DNA of 64,000 nucleotides from Gammaproteobacteria bacterium (GTDB lineage: Bacteria > Pseudomonadota > Gammaproteobacteria > Arenicellales > Poriferihabitantaceae). Location of the stretch: NCBI GenBank assembly GCA_030432755.1, contig JAUILZ010000003.1, positions 62,001 through 126,000 on the forward strand. The letters run 5' to 3'. This document shows positions 8,335-16,313 of this stretch, piece after piece. The first letter of the stretch is position 1; each line of letters opens with the position of its first letter. The position numbers were made by a program, and so were the translations under genes. The notes below the pieces were generated by a model, which searched no databases, was not told where the DNA came from, and saw nothing but the letters and a program-made list of their open reading frames with translations.

Positions 8335-8637
8335 CTATTGCGGCACCCGGTTCGACCAGGCGTCGCTCTCGCGGTGATACTGGGCGATGGCGTCCTCGGA
8401 CTCTTCCATCGCCTGCATCACCAGTTTCATTGCCGCGTCGGTATTACCCGCGGCTTGTTCCTCCTTGGCCTTGTCCAGCATCTTGCCGGTATCACGCCAC
8501 TCGTAGCCCAGGGAGGCCGCCTCCATGCGCTTCGCGTCCGCCTGGTCCCAGGCAGAAGCGAAATCGTCCTTGGCGGCGGAGGCGCAGGATACGAGAAACA
8601 AAGCGGCGAGGGGAACGGTAAGCAGTTGCTTGATCAT
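8335..8637 (-). CDS. soxK: SoxAX-binding protein SoxK-like lipoprotein
   Basis: The protein has 100 residues and begins with a lipoprotein signal (hydrophobic 5-16 and lipobox LVSC, Cys18). The remainder is short and helical, rich in Ala, Glu and Lys (DKAKEEQAAGNTDAAMK). AGGAG sits just before the ATG at 8637. In sulfur-storing gammaproteobacteria a small protein encoded after soxA (SoxK) binds SoxAX and raises its activity. Position directly after soxA, size and secretion all agree. The family is poorly conserved, so the name rests mainly on context. Confidence 0.65.
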   Translation of the reverse strand: MIKQLLTVPLAALFLVSCASAAKDDFASAWDQADAKRMEAASLGYEWRDTGKMLDKAKEEQAAGNTDAAMKLVMQAMEESEDAIAQYHRESDAWSNRVPQ

Positions 8638-8648
8638 GTCGATTCTCC

Positions 8649-9482
8649 TCACTTGCGTGCGCTGGGGCCGTTGAACTCGAGGCCATTGCTCATGTAGGTC
8701 AGGAAAAACTCGAGCTCACGGTATTCCTGGCCCTGGGATTTGAACGACGCGGCGCGTACCTGGCGATTGCAGCCTCCGAAACGACGATGCAGCGTACCCA
8801 TGTTACCCCACTTGGAGCGATACACCGGCCAACCCGTCGCGTGCCCAAGGGCCGGACTCAGGATGTCCGCGCGCACGTAGCTGCCGGAACCGATACCATG
8901 GCAGTCGAAGCAGGAGAAATTGAGCTGGCCACGCTTGCGATAGTAGAACTCCTTGCCCCGTTCGTAGGCGGCAAGTGCATCGGCATCCCCCTCGGGGATG
9001 ACGACGTTGACTTTCTGTCCCCGGGAGATGAAAGACATGTAGGACGAGATATCCGCCATCGTGCCCCGGCTGTACTTGAGCGGTTCCTCTCCGTTTGCCT
9101 CGCGACATTCGTTGATCGCCAGTTCCATGGTGATCACCTCCTTGCGCTCGGAGTCCCAGTAGGGATACTGCCCGCGCACGGCGCCGCCGTTTCCGAAACA
9201 GTCCGCGTACCCCTTGCCATTGGCAAACGGCTTCTCGAACTCCGCCTTGCCCGCGTCGATTGCGAGTTCGTAGGGGGGAAACTCCTCGATTTCCACCCAT
9301 TGGGCCCGGGAAGCAGGATCGATGGAATAGACCCCGTTGTTGAAGTCCTCCAGCGGGGTGCTCGGGAACTTGTTGGTGAAGTATTTCTCGAAGGCAGCTC
9401 GATCCGATTCGGGACTGGCCTGGGCGGACAGCCCGCCAACCGACATCGATGCCGCTACGAGTGCTACCATGAGATTTCTCAT
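8649..9482 (-). CDS. soxA: L-cysteine S-thiosulfotransferase subunit SoxA (cytochrome c)
   Basis: The protein has 277 residues with a signal peptide (about 1-22). One haem-binding motif is visible (CFDCH). The first-haem region found in dihaem SoxA has no CxxCH, only DCFGNGG, so this is a single-haem SoxA. A C-terminal FGGCNRQVRA provides the cysteine that is the haem ligand and persulfide site in SoxA. With SoxX it joins thiosulfate oxidatively to the SoxYZ carrier in the periplasm. It lies in the run X-Y-Z-A-K. Confidence 0.95.
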   Translation of the reverse strand: MRNLMVALVAASMSVGGLSAQASPESDRAAFEKYFTNKFPSTPLEDFNNGVYSIDPASRAQWVEIEEFPPYELAIDAGKAEFEKPFANGKGYADCFGNGGAVRGQYPYWDSERKEVITMELAINECREANGEEPLKYSRGTMADISSYMSFISRGQKVNVVIPEGDADALAAYERGKEFYYRKRGQLNFSCFDCHGIGSGSYVRADILSPALGHATGWPVYRSKWGNMGTLHRRFGGCNRQVRAASFKSQGQEYRELEFFLTYMSNGLEFNGPSARK

Positions 9483-9536
9483 TGTCGCGCTCCGATTGGT
9501 GTTGGGATTGTATTTATCGGGATGTAGGCCCCGGGA

Positions 9537-9845
9537 TCAGCTGACCGCGGTCTCGCCGGTATCGGTCTCGCCCTTGTTGTCCACGGAGTTGATCACCAGC
9601 GTATCCCCGGCCGCGGGACCGCTTACCGTGAACGCCAGGTAGGGGTTCTTGGAGATCGCCGGGCCCATGTTGCAGTGAAATATCTCGCTGCCGTTGTGGA
9701 GGCAGGTGACCTCAGTGATGTGATGGGCCGGGATCGGTTCACCAGTCTTGCTGTCCTTGCGCAGGCCGGTTTCCATCTCGTGCTTCATCAGCACCTTGAC
9801 CTCGACCGCTCCACCTTCTGCTTTCGCTTTGCACTTGATTGCCAT
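9537..9845 (-). CDS. soxZ: Thiosulfate oxidation carrier subunit SoxZ
   Basis: The protein has 102 residues and an all-beta pattern: IKCKAKAEGGAVEVKVLMKHEMETG cut by a turn, PAHHITEVTC and NPYLAFTVSGPAAGD. This is the immunoglobulin-like SoxZ fold and length. It has no signal peptide, as expected, because it is exported bound to the Tat substrate SoxY. SoxYZ carries sulfur intermediates in the periplasm. It follows soxY after 18 bases. Confidence 0.95.
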   Translation of the reverse strand: MAIKCKAKAEGGAVEVKVLMKHEMETGLRKDSKTGEPIPAHHITEVTCLHNGSEIFHCNMGPAISKNPYLAFTVSGPAAGDTLVINSVDNKGETDTGETAVS

Positions 9846-9863
9846 GTTCGTTTCCTCGTTGAC

Positions 9864-10319
9864 TTAACCGCCGCAGCCACCAATGGTGACCTTGATCTCT
9901 TTACTGGTGGCCGTGTACAACTTGCCGCCGGCGCGCACATAACCGACCAACGGAGACGACTTGCCCATCTTTATCCGGGTGCTCGCCGCGGTGGCGCCGC
10001 CGTCAAACGTGGCGACCAGCGGAGACGGGTTGTTGGCTGCCAGGAGCGCAATGCTGTCTACGCCTTCAATGGTGGTCGAAATGGAAACGGGCACCACGGC
10101 GCCGTTCTCTGCGATATCCGGTCCCTCGATAACGATCGCGTCGGAGACTTCTGCGTCGGCAGAGCCAAACAGCGCGGTAACCGCTCCTTCCACGGAGTCC
10201 GCGCCAAACGCGTCCTTGGGCCAGGCGGCCAGTGCCTTGAGGGGTATGGCGCTCAAGGTCGCCCCGGCGCTCATGCCGGTTAGCAAGACAAGGGTCTTGT
10301 TGAAATCTCTTCTGTTCAT
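9864..10319 (-). CDS. soxY: Thiosulfate oxidation carrier subunit SoxY
   Basis: The protein has 151 residues. The N-terminus carries a twin-arginine signal (MNRRDFNKTL, then a weakly hydrophobic stretch). The C-terminus ends in IGGCGG, the swinging-arm motif whose cysteine holds the substrate sulfane or sulfonate. The mature domain is the beta-sandwich expected for SoxY. It pairs with SoxZ in the next gene. The arm motif makes the assignment essentially certain. Confidence 0.96.
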   Translation of the reverse strand: MNRRDFNKTLVLLTGMSAGATLSAIPLKALAAWPKDAFGADSVEGAVTALFGSADAEVSDAIVIEGPDIAENGAVVPVSISTTIEGVDSIALLAANNPSPLVATFDGGATAASTRIKMGKSSPLVGYVRAGGKLYTATSKEIKVTIGGCGG

Positions 10320-10345
10320 ATTTGCTACCGTTGGTGTGGCTTGAA

Positions 10346-10708
10346 TTAGAGTGAATAGACGTACTCGACGATAGCGTCGAGTTCCTCGTCGCTGACTATG
10401 TTATGCAGGCCAAAAGGCGGCATCAGGGAGTTGGGGTTCTTCTCCAGCGGATTGTAGATCTGCGCCCTGAGGTCTTCCTTGTCGGGGAAGCGGAGTTGCA
10501 TCGAGACCAGGGGCGGCCCCTGGTTACCGGGCAGTTCACCGTTGCCCATCATGTGGCACGCCAGGCAATTGCCCTTGCGCCGATCCTCCGCCACCTGCTT
10601 TCCCTTTTCGAGCATGGCTTCGTCTGCGCTGCCCGTGATCGGCGCCAGGAAGACCATCGACCACATCGCCATGAGTACGCGCCGAGTGGTAATATTTATC
10701 ATTATCAT
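10346..10708 (-). CDS. soxX: Sulfur oxidation c-type cytochrome SoxX
   Basis: The protein is about 120 residues with a signal peptide ending near SADEA, a single haem motif CLACH, and a downstream methionine in NSLMPPFG as the axial ligand. The C-terminus has the usual EELDAIVEYVYSL helix. GGAGG ten bases upstream favours the ATG at 10708; ATGs at 10717 and 10702 are alternatives. SoxX pairs with SoxA. This is the first gene of the soxXYZAK run, and it faces the ArsR-type regulator across a 246-base divergent region. Confidence 0.93.
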   Translation of the reverse strand: MIMINITTRRVLMAMWSMVFLAPITGSADEAMLEKGKQVAEDRRKGNCLACHMMGNGELPGNQGPPLVSMQLRFPDKEDLRAQIYNPLEKNPNSLMPPFGLHNIVSDEELDAIVEYVYSL

Positions 10709-10954
10709 TTGAGTCATGCCTCCAGAATTGGTGTTTCTGTTACAGCGGGAAATCGTGGAATTTCCCACCAGTCAATACTAAATTATGTAAATCAAATGTA
10801 CAACTTGACGAGCGTGAAACGCGGGACCAATTGACCAGCTTATCGCTGGTAGTATAGAAACTGCTTATGTAGATATCTCTCATGCGATAGGAATCCGCCG
10901 TTCACGGGGTATCCCCGGCTCCGCGCGGACATGTTCCGCATCCCGACGGTAATT
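10709..10954. promoter_or_regulatory. Divergent control region between soxX and an SqrR/BigR-like repressor
   Basis: This gap holds promoters for both soxX (minus) and the regulator gene (plus). Two AT-rich stretches stand out (10781-10806 and 10851-10880), as does an inverted repeat GGGGTATCCCC at 10906-10916, shortly before the regulator. A repressor gene placed divergently from its target operon commonly binds the shared region. The exact operator cannot be assigned by eye. Confidence 0.45.
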
Positions 10955-11308
10955 ATGGCAACCAGTTCCCGACATTCCGTGACCAACGCCCCCGCGGAGG
11001 ACGGCGTCAGCCTGACCGCCATGCGCCAGGCGGCCTGCGCCGCCTCCGAGCTGTTGAAGATACTCGCCAACGACCATCGGCTGCTCATCCTTTGCATGCT
11101 CGCGGAGCGGGAGATGTCGGTGGGAGAAATCAGCCAGCATATCGACCTCGGCCAGTCTCCGCTCTCCCAGCATCTCGCCCGGCTGCGCGCGGACGGGCTG
11201 GTGAAGACCCGCAAGGTCGCCCAGCACGTCTTCTATTCTCTCGACAGCGAAGAGGCCAAGGCGGTCATCCAGACGCTATATCGGCTGTACTGCGGCGGCC
11301 CGAAGTAG
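10955..11308 (+). CDS. ArsR-family regulator of SqrR/BigR (persulfide-sensing) type
   Basis: The protein has 117 residues and a winged-helix ArsR fold: LLKILANDHRLLILCML, then VGEISQHIDLGQSPLSQHLARLR as two helices of the HTH, and DGLVKTRKVAQHVFYSL as the wing. Cysteines lie in LLILCML and in the C-terminal LYRLYC. This spacing matches the cysteine pair that forms a polysulfide bridge in SqrR/BigR repressors; a third lies near the N-terminus. It therefore probably represses sox genes until sulfane sulfur appears. An in-frame start at 10931 would add eight residues. Confidence 0.75.
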   Translation: MATSSRHSVTNAPAEDGVSLTAMRQAACAASELLKILANDHRLLILCMLAEREMSVGEISQHIDLGQSPLSQHLARLRADGLVKTRKVAQHVFYSLDSEEAKAVIQTLYRLYCGGPK

Positions 11309-11339
11309 TCGCAGACGACGATCCATTGCGGAAGTCAGG

Positions 11340-13253
11340 TCAGACGATCTTCCCATCGTAGTCCGCAATACCGGGGTTGTCTTCCACCCCCACCAGGGTG
11401 GGGTGATTCATTCGCGGTATGGTGATCCTGTTGTCATCGTCTCTCCGGGTCAACAGGTAATCCCGCACCACGTCCCAGATCAGCCGCCCGTCGGGATGCG
11501 GTCCCACCACCGCCCATCCCGCCACCCGGTAGGTTCCGTCCGGCTCGATGGCCTCCCCGGTATCCAGACGGGCGTCGGAGATCCGCTGCAGCAGCGGCTT
11601 CTCGGGATCGATGGTGTAGTCCATCCCGCCAACCCGCACCATGTCGCCGCCGGACTGGAGATACGGATCCGGGTCAAACAGGTTGTCGGCCACGCCCTCG
11701 AGTATCTCCAGCAGGGTCTTGCCGTCCATCTCCTGGACGTAGGTCTCGCCGTAGGTCATGCTGGTCTGCGTCATCACGTCCTCCATCGTGATCCACTCCC
11801 CGGTGAGAACGCTGGTGCCCCAGCGAAATCCCGGTGACAGCGTCACCTGGGCGTCGAATTCATGCTTCATCGCATCGCAGATCAACTGGTCCCAGGTGCC
11901 CATGAAGTTACCCCGCCGGTACAGTGCGCGGTCGGCGATGGCGAGCTTCTCGTCCAGGATTTCCCCGTAGGTCCGCCCCATCCTTCCCGGGTTGGTCCGG
12001 AATGCCTCGGCGCGGGACTCGACCACGTTGTCGTCGTATACCGTGGCGCGTAAACCGGCGATGAATGCGGCCATCTCCTCGTCCGCGGACAACAGGTTTT
12101 CAAACACCGGGACGAGATGGTATTCCATGCCATTGACCCCGCCCTCACCGATATCCATGTCCATGACGCCGACAAACTTGCCGTTGGTGCCGGCGTTTGT
12201 CACCAGGCACAGCCCACCGTCGGGACGGGTCACCTCGACGGGAACGGGAATGCCGTCGTGGGTATGTCCGCCGAATATCGCGTCCACCCCTGGCACCCGC
12301 GCCGCCATCTTGATGTCCACGTCCATCCCGTTATGCGACAGAACGACGATGGCGTCCGGTGAATCCTCGGCCTGGATGGTTTCCACCAGTTCGATCATGT
12401 CCTCCTCGCGGATCCCGAAGGTCCAGTCCGGAATGAATCCCTGGGGGTTGGCATTGGCGGTGCGCGGAAACGCCTGTCCGATCACCGCGACGCTGCGACC
12501 GCCGATTTCGCGCAGCGTATAGGGCTTGAAGGCCAGCCCCTCGTCCTCGTCATAGAGTCCCAGGCCGCCGAACTTTTCCACCATTTCGAAATAGGAGTCC
12601 TCGAACAGGCTGGTTTCCTTGACGCGCACGTTCTGACACAGGAACTCGCCCTGGAAACGCTCCACGTTGGCCAGCAACTCGGCCTCGTGGTAGGTGAACT
12701 CCCAGTGACCGGTCATGAGGTCGACACCGAGCAGGTTGGAGGCTTCCACCATGTCCCTGCCGCGGGACCACAGGGAAATACCCGAACCCTGCCAGAGGTC
12801 GCCGCCATCCATGGTCAGGGTGTGTTCCCGGCCACCCGCCTGTTCCCGCAGCATCCGCACCAGCGTCGCGATATGCGCGAAGCCGCCCATGCGACCGTAC
12901 TGGCGCGCATTGTTCTCGAAATCGAGATTGGTATAGGCATAAGCCTCGATCGAATCCTCGCTGAACCCGGTACGCTCGAGCAGCGCCCTGCCTACCAGGT
13001 GGGGCAGTTTGCCCTTGGCGGGACCGACGCCCAGGTTGACGTTGGGTTCGCGGTAGTAGACCGGAAACAGTTGCGCGTGAATGTCCGTCGTGTGAATGAA
13101 ACGCGCATTCCCGCGAAACGGGAGGTCGTAGAGCCCGTCCACCCCGGCAGCCTCGGTGTGGCGCACCAGTGACTCCAGGGACTTTGGCGCGAGCGATCCG
13201 GTGGTGGCGAATCCGATCAGCTTGAGCAGGGTGCGGCGGTTCAACTGGGGCAT
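11340..13253 (-). CDS. soxB: Thiosulfohydrolase SoxB
   Basis: The protein has 637 residues. A Tat signal (NRRTLLKLIGFATTG) is followed by a calcineurin-like metallophosphoesterase domain with HTTDIHAQLFPVYYREPN, DGGDLWQGSG, LSHNGMDVD and GGHTHDGIP as dimanganese ligands. A C-terminal 5'-nucleotidase-like domain follows (YGETYVQEMDGKTLLEILEG). It hydrolyses the terminal sulfone from SoxYZ-bound thiosulfate to release sulfate in the periplasm. GAGGAAAG before 13253 supports this start. It is separated from soxXYZAK by the regulator gene, so it is probably a unit of its own. Confidence 0.95.
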   Translation of the reverse strand: MPQLNRRTLLKLIGFATTGSLAPKSLESLVRHTEAAGVDGLYDLPFRGNARFIHTTDIHAQLFPVYYREPNVNLGVGPAKGKLPHLVGRALLERTGFSEDSIEAYAYTNLDFENNARQYGRMGGFAHIATLVRMLREQAGGREHTLTMDGGDLWQGSGISLWSRGRDMVEASNLLGVDLMTGHWEFTYHEAELLANVERFQGEFLCQNVRVKETSLFEDSYFEMVEKFGGLGLYDEDEGLAFKPYTLREIGGRSVAVIGQAFPRTANANPQGFIPDWTFGIREEDMIELVETIQAEDSPDAIVVLSHNGMDVDIKMAARVPGVDAIFGGHTHDGIPVPVEVTRPDGGLCLVTNAGTNGKFVGVMDMDIGEGGVNGMEYHLVPVFENLLSADEEMAAFIAGLRATVYDDNVVESRAEAFRTNPGRMGRTYGEILDEKLAIADRALYRRGNFMGTWDQLICDAMKHEFDAQVTLSPGFRWGTSVLTGEWITMEDVMTQTSMTYGETYVQEMDGKTLLEILEGVADNLFDPDPYLQSGGDMVRVGGMDYTIDPEKPLLQRISDARLDTGEAIEPDGTYRVAGWAVVGPHPDGRLIWDVVRDYLLTRRDDDNRITIPRMNHPTLVGVEDNPGIADYDGKIV

Positions 13254-13598
13254 GGTGCTTTCCTCGTCTATGGTGGCCATCGTTGCCGCCACCCATGACA
13301 GGTGTTGTTTATATTAGATACTTGATATATAAAGCCTGTCGAATATATTGCCATGGTGACGGACGGATTGGTACATACCCCGTCCGGTAAGCACGCGGGC
13401 CCCGGGCATCTGCCAATCGGGGTATGGGTATTGTGTCGCCATTATCCCCGCGGGGTATCGCCCGCCCGCGCCGATGGCCCTACAATTTCAGGGCTGCATC
13501 CAGCCGTGGGTCCATACCACGGCAATCCGCAGCGGAGACAACCCGCGTCCGCGTGACGGCCGCCGACAAGTACACCTACCGGAACCCGACAAGAACCC
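13254..13598. promoter_or_regulatory. 345-base divergent region between soxB and tusA, with palindrome at 13443-13458
   Basis: Next to soxB is an AT-rich island with TATATTAGATACTTGATATA (13307-13326), a candidate soxB promoter or operator. On the tusA side lies the palindrome TATCCCCGCGGGGTAT (13443-13458). Two CATACCCC-type words are also present: direct near 13374-13381, and on the reverse strand at 13419-13426. A similar CCCC-N2-GGGG element with TAT flanks occurs upstream of dsrA, suggesting common control. No protein-coding frame in this gap looks real. Confidence 0.4.
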
Positions 13599-13829
13599 AT
13601 GACCACTCCCGACCAAGAACTCGACGCGCGCAACCTGAACTGCCCCCTGCCGATCCTGCGGGCGAAAAAGGCGCTGAACGGCATGGATGCCGGCAAGGTG
13701 CTGAAGATCATGGCCACCGACCCGGGATCGGTCAAGGACTTCGCGGCGTTCGCCAACCAGACCGGCAACGAACTGCTGGAGTCCACCGAGGTTGGCAACG
13801 AGTTCCACTTCCTGTTGCGCAAGTCCTGA
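13599..13829 (+). CDS. tusA: TusA-family sulfur carrier protein
   Basis: The protein has 76 residues with the signature LDARNLNCPLPILRAKKAL, the CPxP motif whose cysteine carries persulfide sulfur. The beta-alpha-beta-alpha fold pattern and length are typical. In sulfur oxidisers TusA passes sulfur from the membrane or rhodaneses to DsrEFH and DsrC. Here it precedes a YeeE-type transporter, implying that it takes over imported sulfur. Its ATG has only a weak ribosome site. Confidence 0.92.
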   Translation: MTTPDQELDARNLNCPLPILRAKKALNGMDAGKVLKIMATDPGSVKDFAAFANQTGNELLESTEVGNEFHFLLRKS

Positions 13830-13923
13830 GCGCCATCCCGGGCGTTTCCTGTCCGTGACGGCATCACCCGCCGGACGCGCGCCGCGAACCTTCGCCCCCG
13901 GCATCAACTGAGGATTAACCGCG

Positions 13924-15048
13924 GTGGAACTAGAACATTACCAGCAGATCGCGCTCTACGGGTTCCTCGTGGCGATGGTATTCGGCGCGATCGCCAACCG
14001 AACCCATTTCTGCACCATGGGTGCCATCAGTGACTGGGTCAACATGGGGTCGAAGACCCGCTTCCGCGTCTGGCTGCTCGCCATGGGAGTAGCCATCATC
14101 GGCACCCAAGCATTGACCCTCACCGGCCGGGTGGATCTCGGCGACACTATCTACCACACCACCCAGTTTTCCTGGCTCGGCTACGTACTGGGCGGTTTCC
14201 TGTTCGGTATCGGAATGACGATCGGCTCGGGCTGCGGCCAGCGTACCCTGGTGCGCGTGGGATCCGGCAATCTCAAGTCGCTGGTGTTGCTGCTGGTGCT
14301 GGCGATCTCCGCGTACATGACCTTGCGTGGGCTTCTCGCCCTGCTACGCCTGGAGATCACCGGGCCAACCACCATCGACCTCGCCGAGAAGGGGCTGCCC
14401 AGCCAGAGCTTCGCGGACCTCCTGAGCGCCGCCAGTGGCCTGTCCCCCAGCCTTCTCGGGATCGGGCTCACATTGCTGGTGGGCGGTGGTGCAGTGATCT
14501 ACGCGCTGCGCGACCCCAAGGTTCGAACGGGATTCGACAGCCTGCTCGCGGGCGTCGGCGTGGGGCTCGTCGTCGTGGCGGCATGGTACATCACCGGCGT
14601 GCTGGGCTTCGATGACTTTGAGCCGATTCCGCCGGAGGGACTGAGTTTCATCAGCCCGGTGGGCAACACCCTCACCTACCTGATGACCTATACCGGCTCG
14701 GCGATCAATTTCGGTATCGCCCTGGTACTTGGCACCATTGCCGGCTCTTTTCTCTACGGCCTGGTGACAGGCACCCTGCGGGTGGAAACGTTCAATGATC
14801 GCGCGGATCTGCTCAATCACCTCTATGGCGGTGTCCTGATGGGATTCGGAGGGGTGCTGTCACTCGGCTGCACCATCGGCCAGGGTATCACCGGCATGTC
14901 CACGCTGGCCCCCGGTTCCCTGCTGGCGCTCCTGTCCATCATCGCCGGTTGCGTGGTCACGCTGAAGATGCAATACCATCTGTACGACGACCAGGGCTGG
15001 TGGCACGCGATGAAGTGCACCGTGGCGGACTTCCTGCCCTCCCGCTGA
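13924..15048 (+). CDS. YeeE/YedE-family sulfur/thiosulfate transporter
   Basis: The protein has 374 residues and about ten hydrophobic helices with three cysteine-containing signatures: THFCTMG (near 35), GSGCGQRT (near 105) and LGCTIGQG (near 320). These match the thiosulfate-guiding cysteines of YeeE. The start is GTG with GAGGATT upstream. YeeE-type proteins import thiosulfate or sulfane sulfur and work with TusA-like partners. The tusA gene lies 94 bases upstream in the same direction, which supports a sulfur import pair that feeds the Dsr pathway. Confidence 0.88.
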   Translation: MELEHYQQIALYGFLVAMVFGAIANRTHFCTMGAISDWVNMGSKTRFRVWLLAMGVAIIGTQALTLTGRVDLGDTIYHTTQFSWLGYVLGGFLFGIGMTIGSGCGQRTLVRVGSGNLKSLVLLLVLAISAYMTLRGLLALLRLEITGPTTIDLAEKGLPSQSFADLLSAASGLSPSLLGIGLTLLVGGGAVIYALRDPKVRTGFDSLLAGVGVGLVVVAAWYITGVLGFDDFEPIPPEGLSFISPVGNTLTYLMTYTGSAINFGIALVLGTIAGSFLYGLVTGTLRVETFNDRADLLNHLYGGVLMGFGGVLSLGCTIGQGITGMSTLAPGSLLALLSIIAGCVVTLKMQYHLYDDQGWWHAMKCTVADFLPSR

Positions 15049-15051
15049 TAT

Positions 15052-15068
15052 CCCGGCTGCCGGGCCTT
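15052..15068 (+). terminator. Short hairpin after the YeeE gene
   Basis: CCCGG-CTG-CCGGG immediately after the stop codon is followed by CCTTTT. The stem is only five pairs, but its place between convergent genes and the short T-run make it a plausible weak terminator. Confidence 0.4.
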
Positions 15069-15134
15069 TTGTCCCGCTATCCCCCCGGTTCCGCGTTGCC
15101 CGGACGACCCGTGGCCCGGCCCTCTGGCCAGGCC

Positions 15135-15608
15135 TCAGCCGATAACACTCCCCGGGGGCAGCTCGTCGTCGGAGAAGCCGGCCCTGCGATACCATTCCCG
15201 CGCCCTGTCGGGATCGGCTTCCACGCCGTTGCCGGTCTCGTACATCATCCCGAGCGTGGCGCAGGAACCCGCCATACCCTGCTCCGCCGCGCGCGTGAAC
15301 CATTCCACCGCCTTGTCGGGATTGCGTCCCACGCAGTCACCCTCGAGGTACATGAAACCCAGTCCGTGTTGCGCCATGGGAAACGCCTGGTTCGCCGCGG
15401 CAACCATCCACTTCATCGCCAGGAGTTCATTACGGACCACGCCGAGCCCGTTCTGGTACATGATCCCGAGCCGGTACTGGGAGTCGGGATCGCCCCGTTC
15501 CGCCAGCGGACCGAGCAGGGCCAGCGCCTGGGCGAAGTTCTTTGCCTCGAATGCCGCGATACCACTGGAGAGGTCGACGTCGTCGCGGCTGGTGTGCTGG
15601 TCGGTCAT
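15135..15608 (-). CDS. Sel1-like repeat (TPR) protein
   Basis: The protein has 157 residues with three or four Sel1-type repeats of about 36 residues: SQYRLGIMYQNGLGV, AQHGLGFMYLEGDCVG and SCATLGMMYETGNGVE, each followed by an AxxWxxxAA-type helix. Such repeats form a protein-binding solenoid. There is no signal peptide. It is the last gene of the run dsrN-dsrR-sensor kinase-regulator-Sel1, so a role in that signalling unit is possible. No partner can be named. Confidence 0.75.
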   Translation of the reverse strand: MTDQHTSRDDVDLSSGIAAFEAKNFAQALALLGPLAERGDPDSQYRLGIMYQNGLGVVRNELLAMKWMVAAANQAFPMAQHGLGFMYLEGDCVGRNPDKAVEWFTRAAEQGMAGSCATLGMMYETGNGVEADPDRAREWYRRAGFSDDELPPGSVIG

Positions 15609-15648
15609 GGCGAAATGGCTGGAGTCACCGGGAAACCCCGGCGCGGTT

Positions 15649-16299
15649 TCAGCGCTTGTGGGCGAACAGGCGCTCGTTGGCAGCGAGTACCGCGGCCTCG
15701 ACACGGGAGTGGAGCCCGAGTTTCTTCAGGATCGACTTCACGTGCAACTTGACGGTACCGTCGGATATGCCGAGATGGCGCGCAATGACCTTGTTGCTCT
15801 GACCCTCGGTGAGATGACTCAGGATCTCCATCTCCCGTGGTGACAGACTGGAGAAGATCGACTTGCTGTCCTCGACGACGTCCTCGTCGCGATTGCGGAT
15901 GATGGTCGCCAGCTTGCTGGCGAGTTCAGGCGCAACCACCATCTCACCGGCGATCACCTTGCGCAGGGCCAGCACCAGGTCGTCAGGGTCCATGTCCTTC
16001 AGGAGGTAACCGCTGGCGTCGTGGCGCAGGCATTCCTTGAGGTCGCCGGCGTCGTCGCTGGTGGTCAGGATCAGGACCGGGAGTTCAGCATCGCGTTCGC
16101 GCAACAGGTTGAGTGTCTGCACCCCGTTCACGTCCGGCATTCTCAGGTCCACCATCACCACGTCCGGGGACACCGCCATCGCGGCTTCCACCCCCTCGTG
16201 TCCGTTGGAACAGGACGTCACCTCCACCCCGCGACGCCTGAGCAGCGCCTCCAGCCCCTCGCGAAACAACGCGTGGTCATCGATCAGGACGACTTTCAT
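15649..16299 (-). CDS. NarL/FixJ-family response regulator
   Basis: The protein has 216 residues. The receiver domain has acidic pocket IDDH, phospho-acceptor Asp51 in VMVDLRMPD, and Lys in GYLLKDMD. The C-terminal LuxR-type HTH is LSPREMEILSHLTEGQSNK then IARHLGISDGTVKLHVKSIL. The ATG at 16299 is preferred; the upstream in-frame TTG (16311) would add four residues. Its kinase gene lies immediately upstream with a 14-base gap. The position after dsrR suggests that it regulates sulfur or respiratory genes. Confidence 0.9.
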   Translation of the reverse strand: MKVVLIDDHALFREGLEALLRRRGVEVTSCSNGHEGVEAAMAVSPDVVMVDLRMPDVNGVQTLNLLRERDAELPVLILTTSDDAGDLKECLRHDASGYLLKDMDPDDLVLALRKVIAGEMVVAPELASKLATIIRNRDEDVVEDSKSIFSSLSPREMEILSHLTEGQSNKVIARHLGISDGTVKLHVKSILKKLGLHSRVEAAVLAANERLFAHKR

Positions 16300-16313
16300 C
16301 GCGTCGCCCAACC

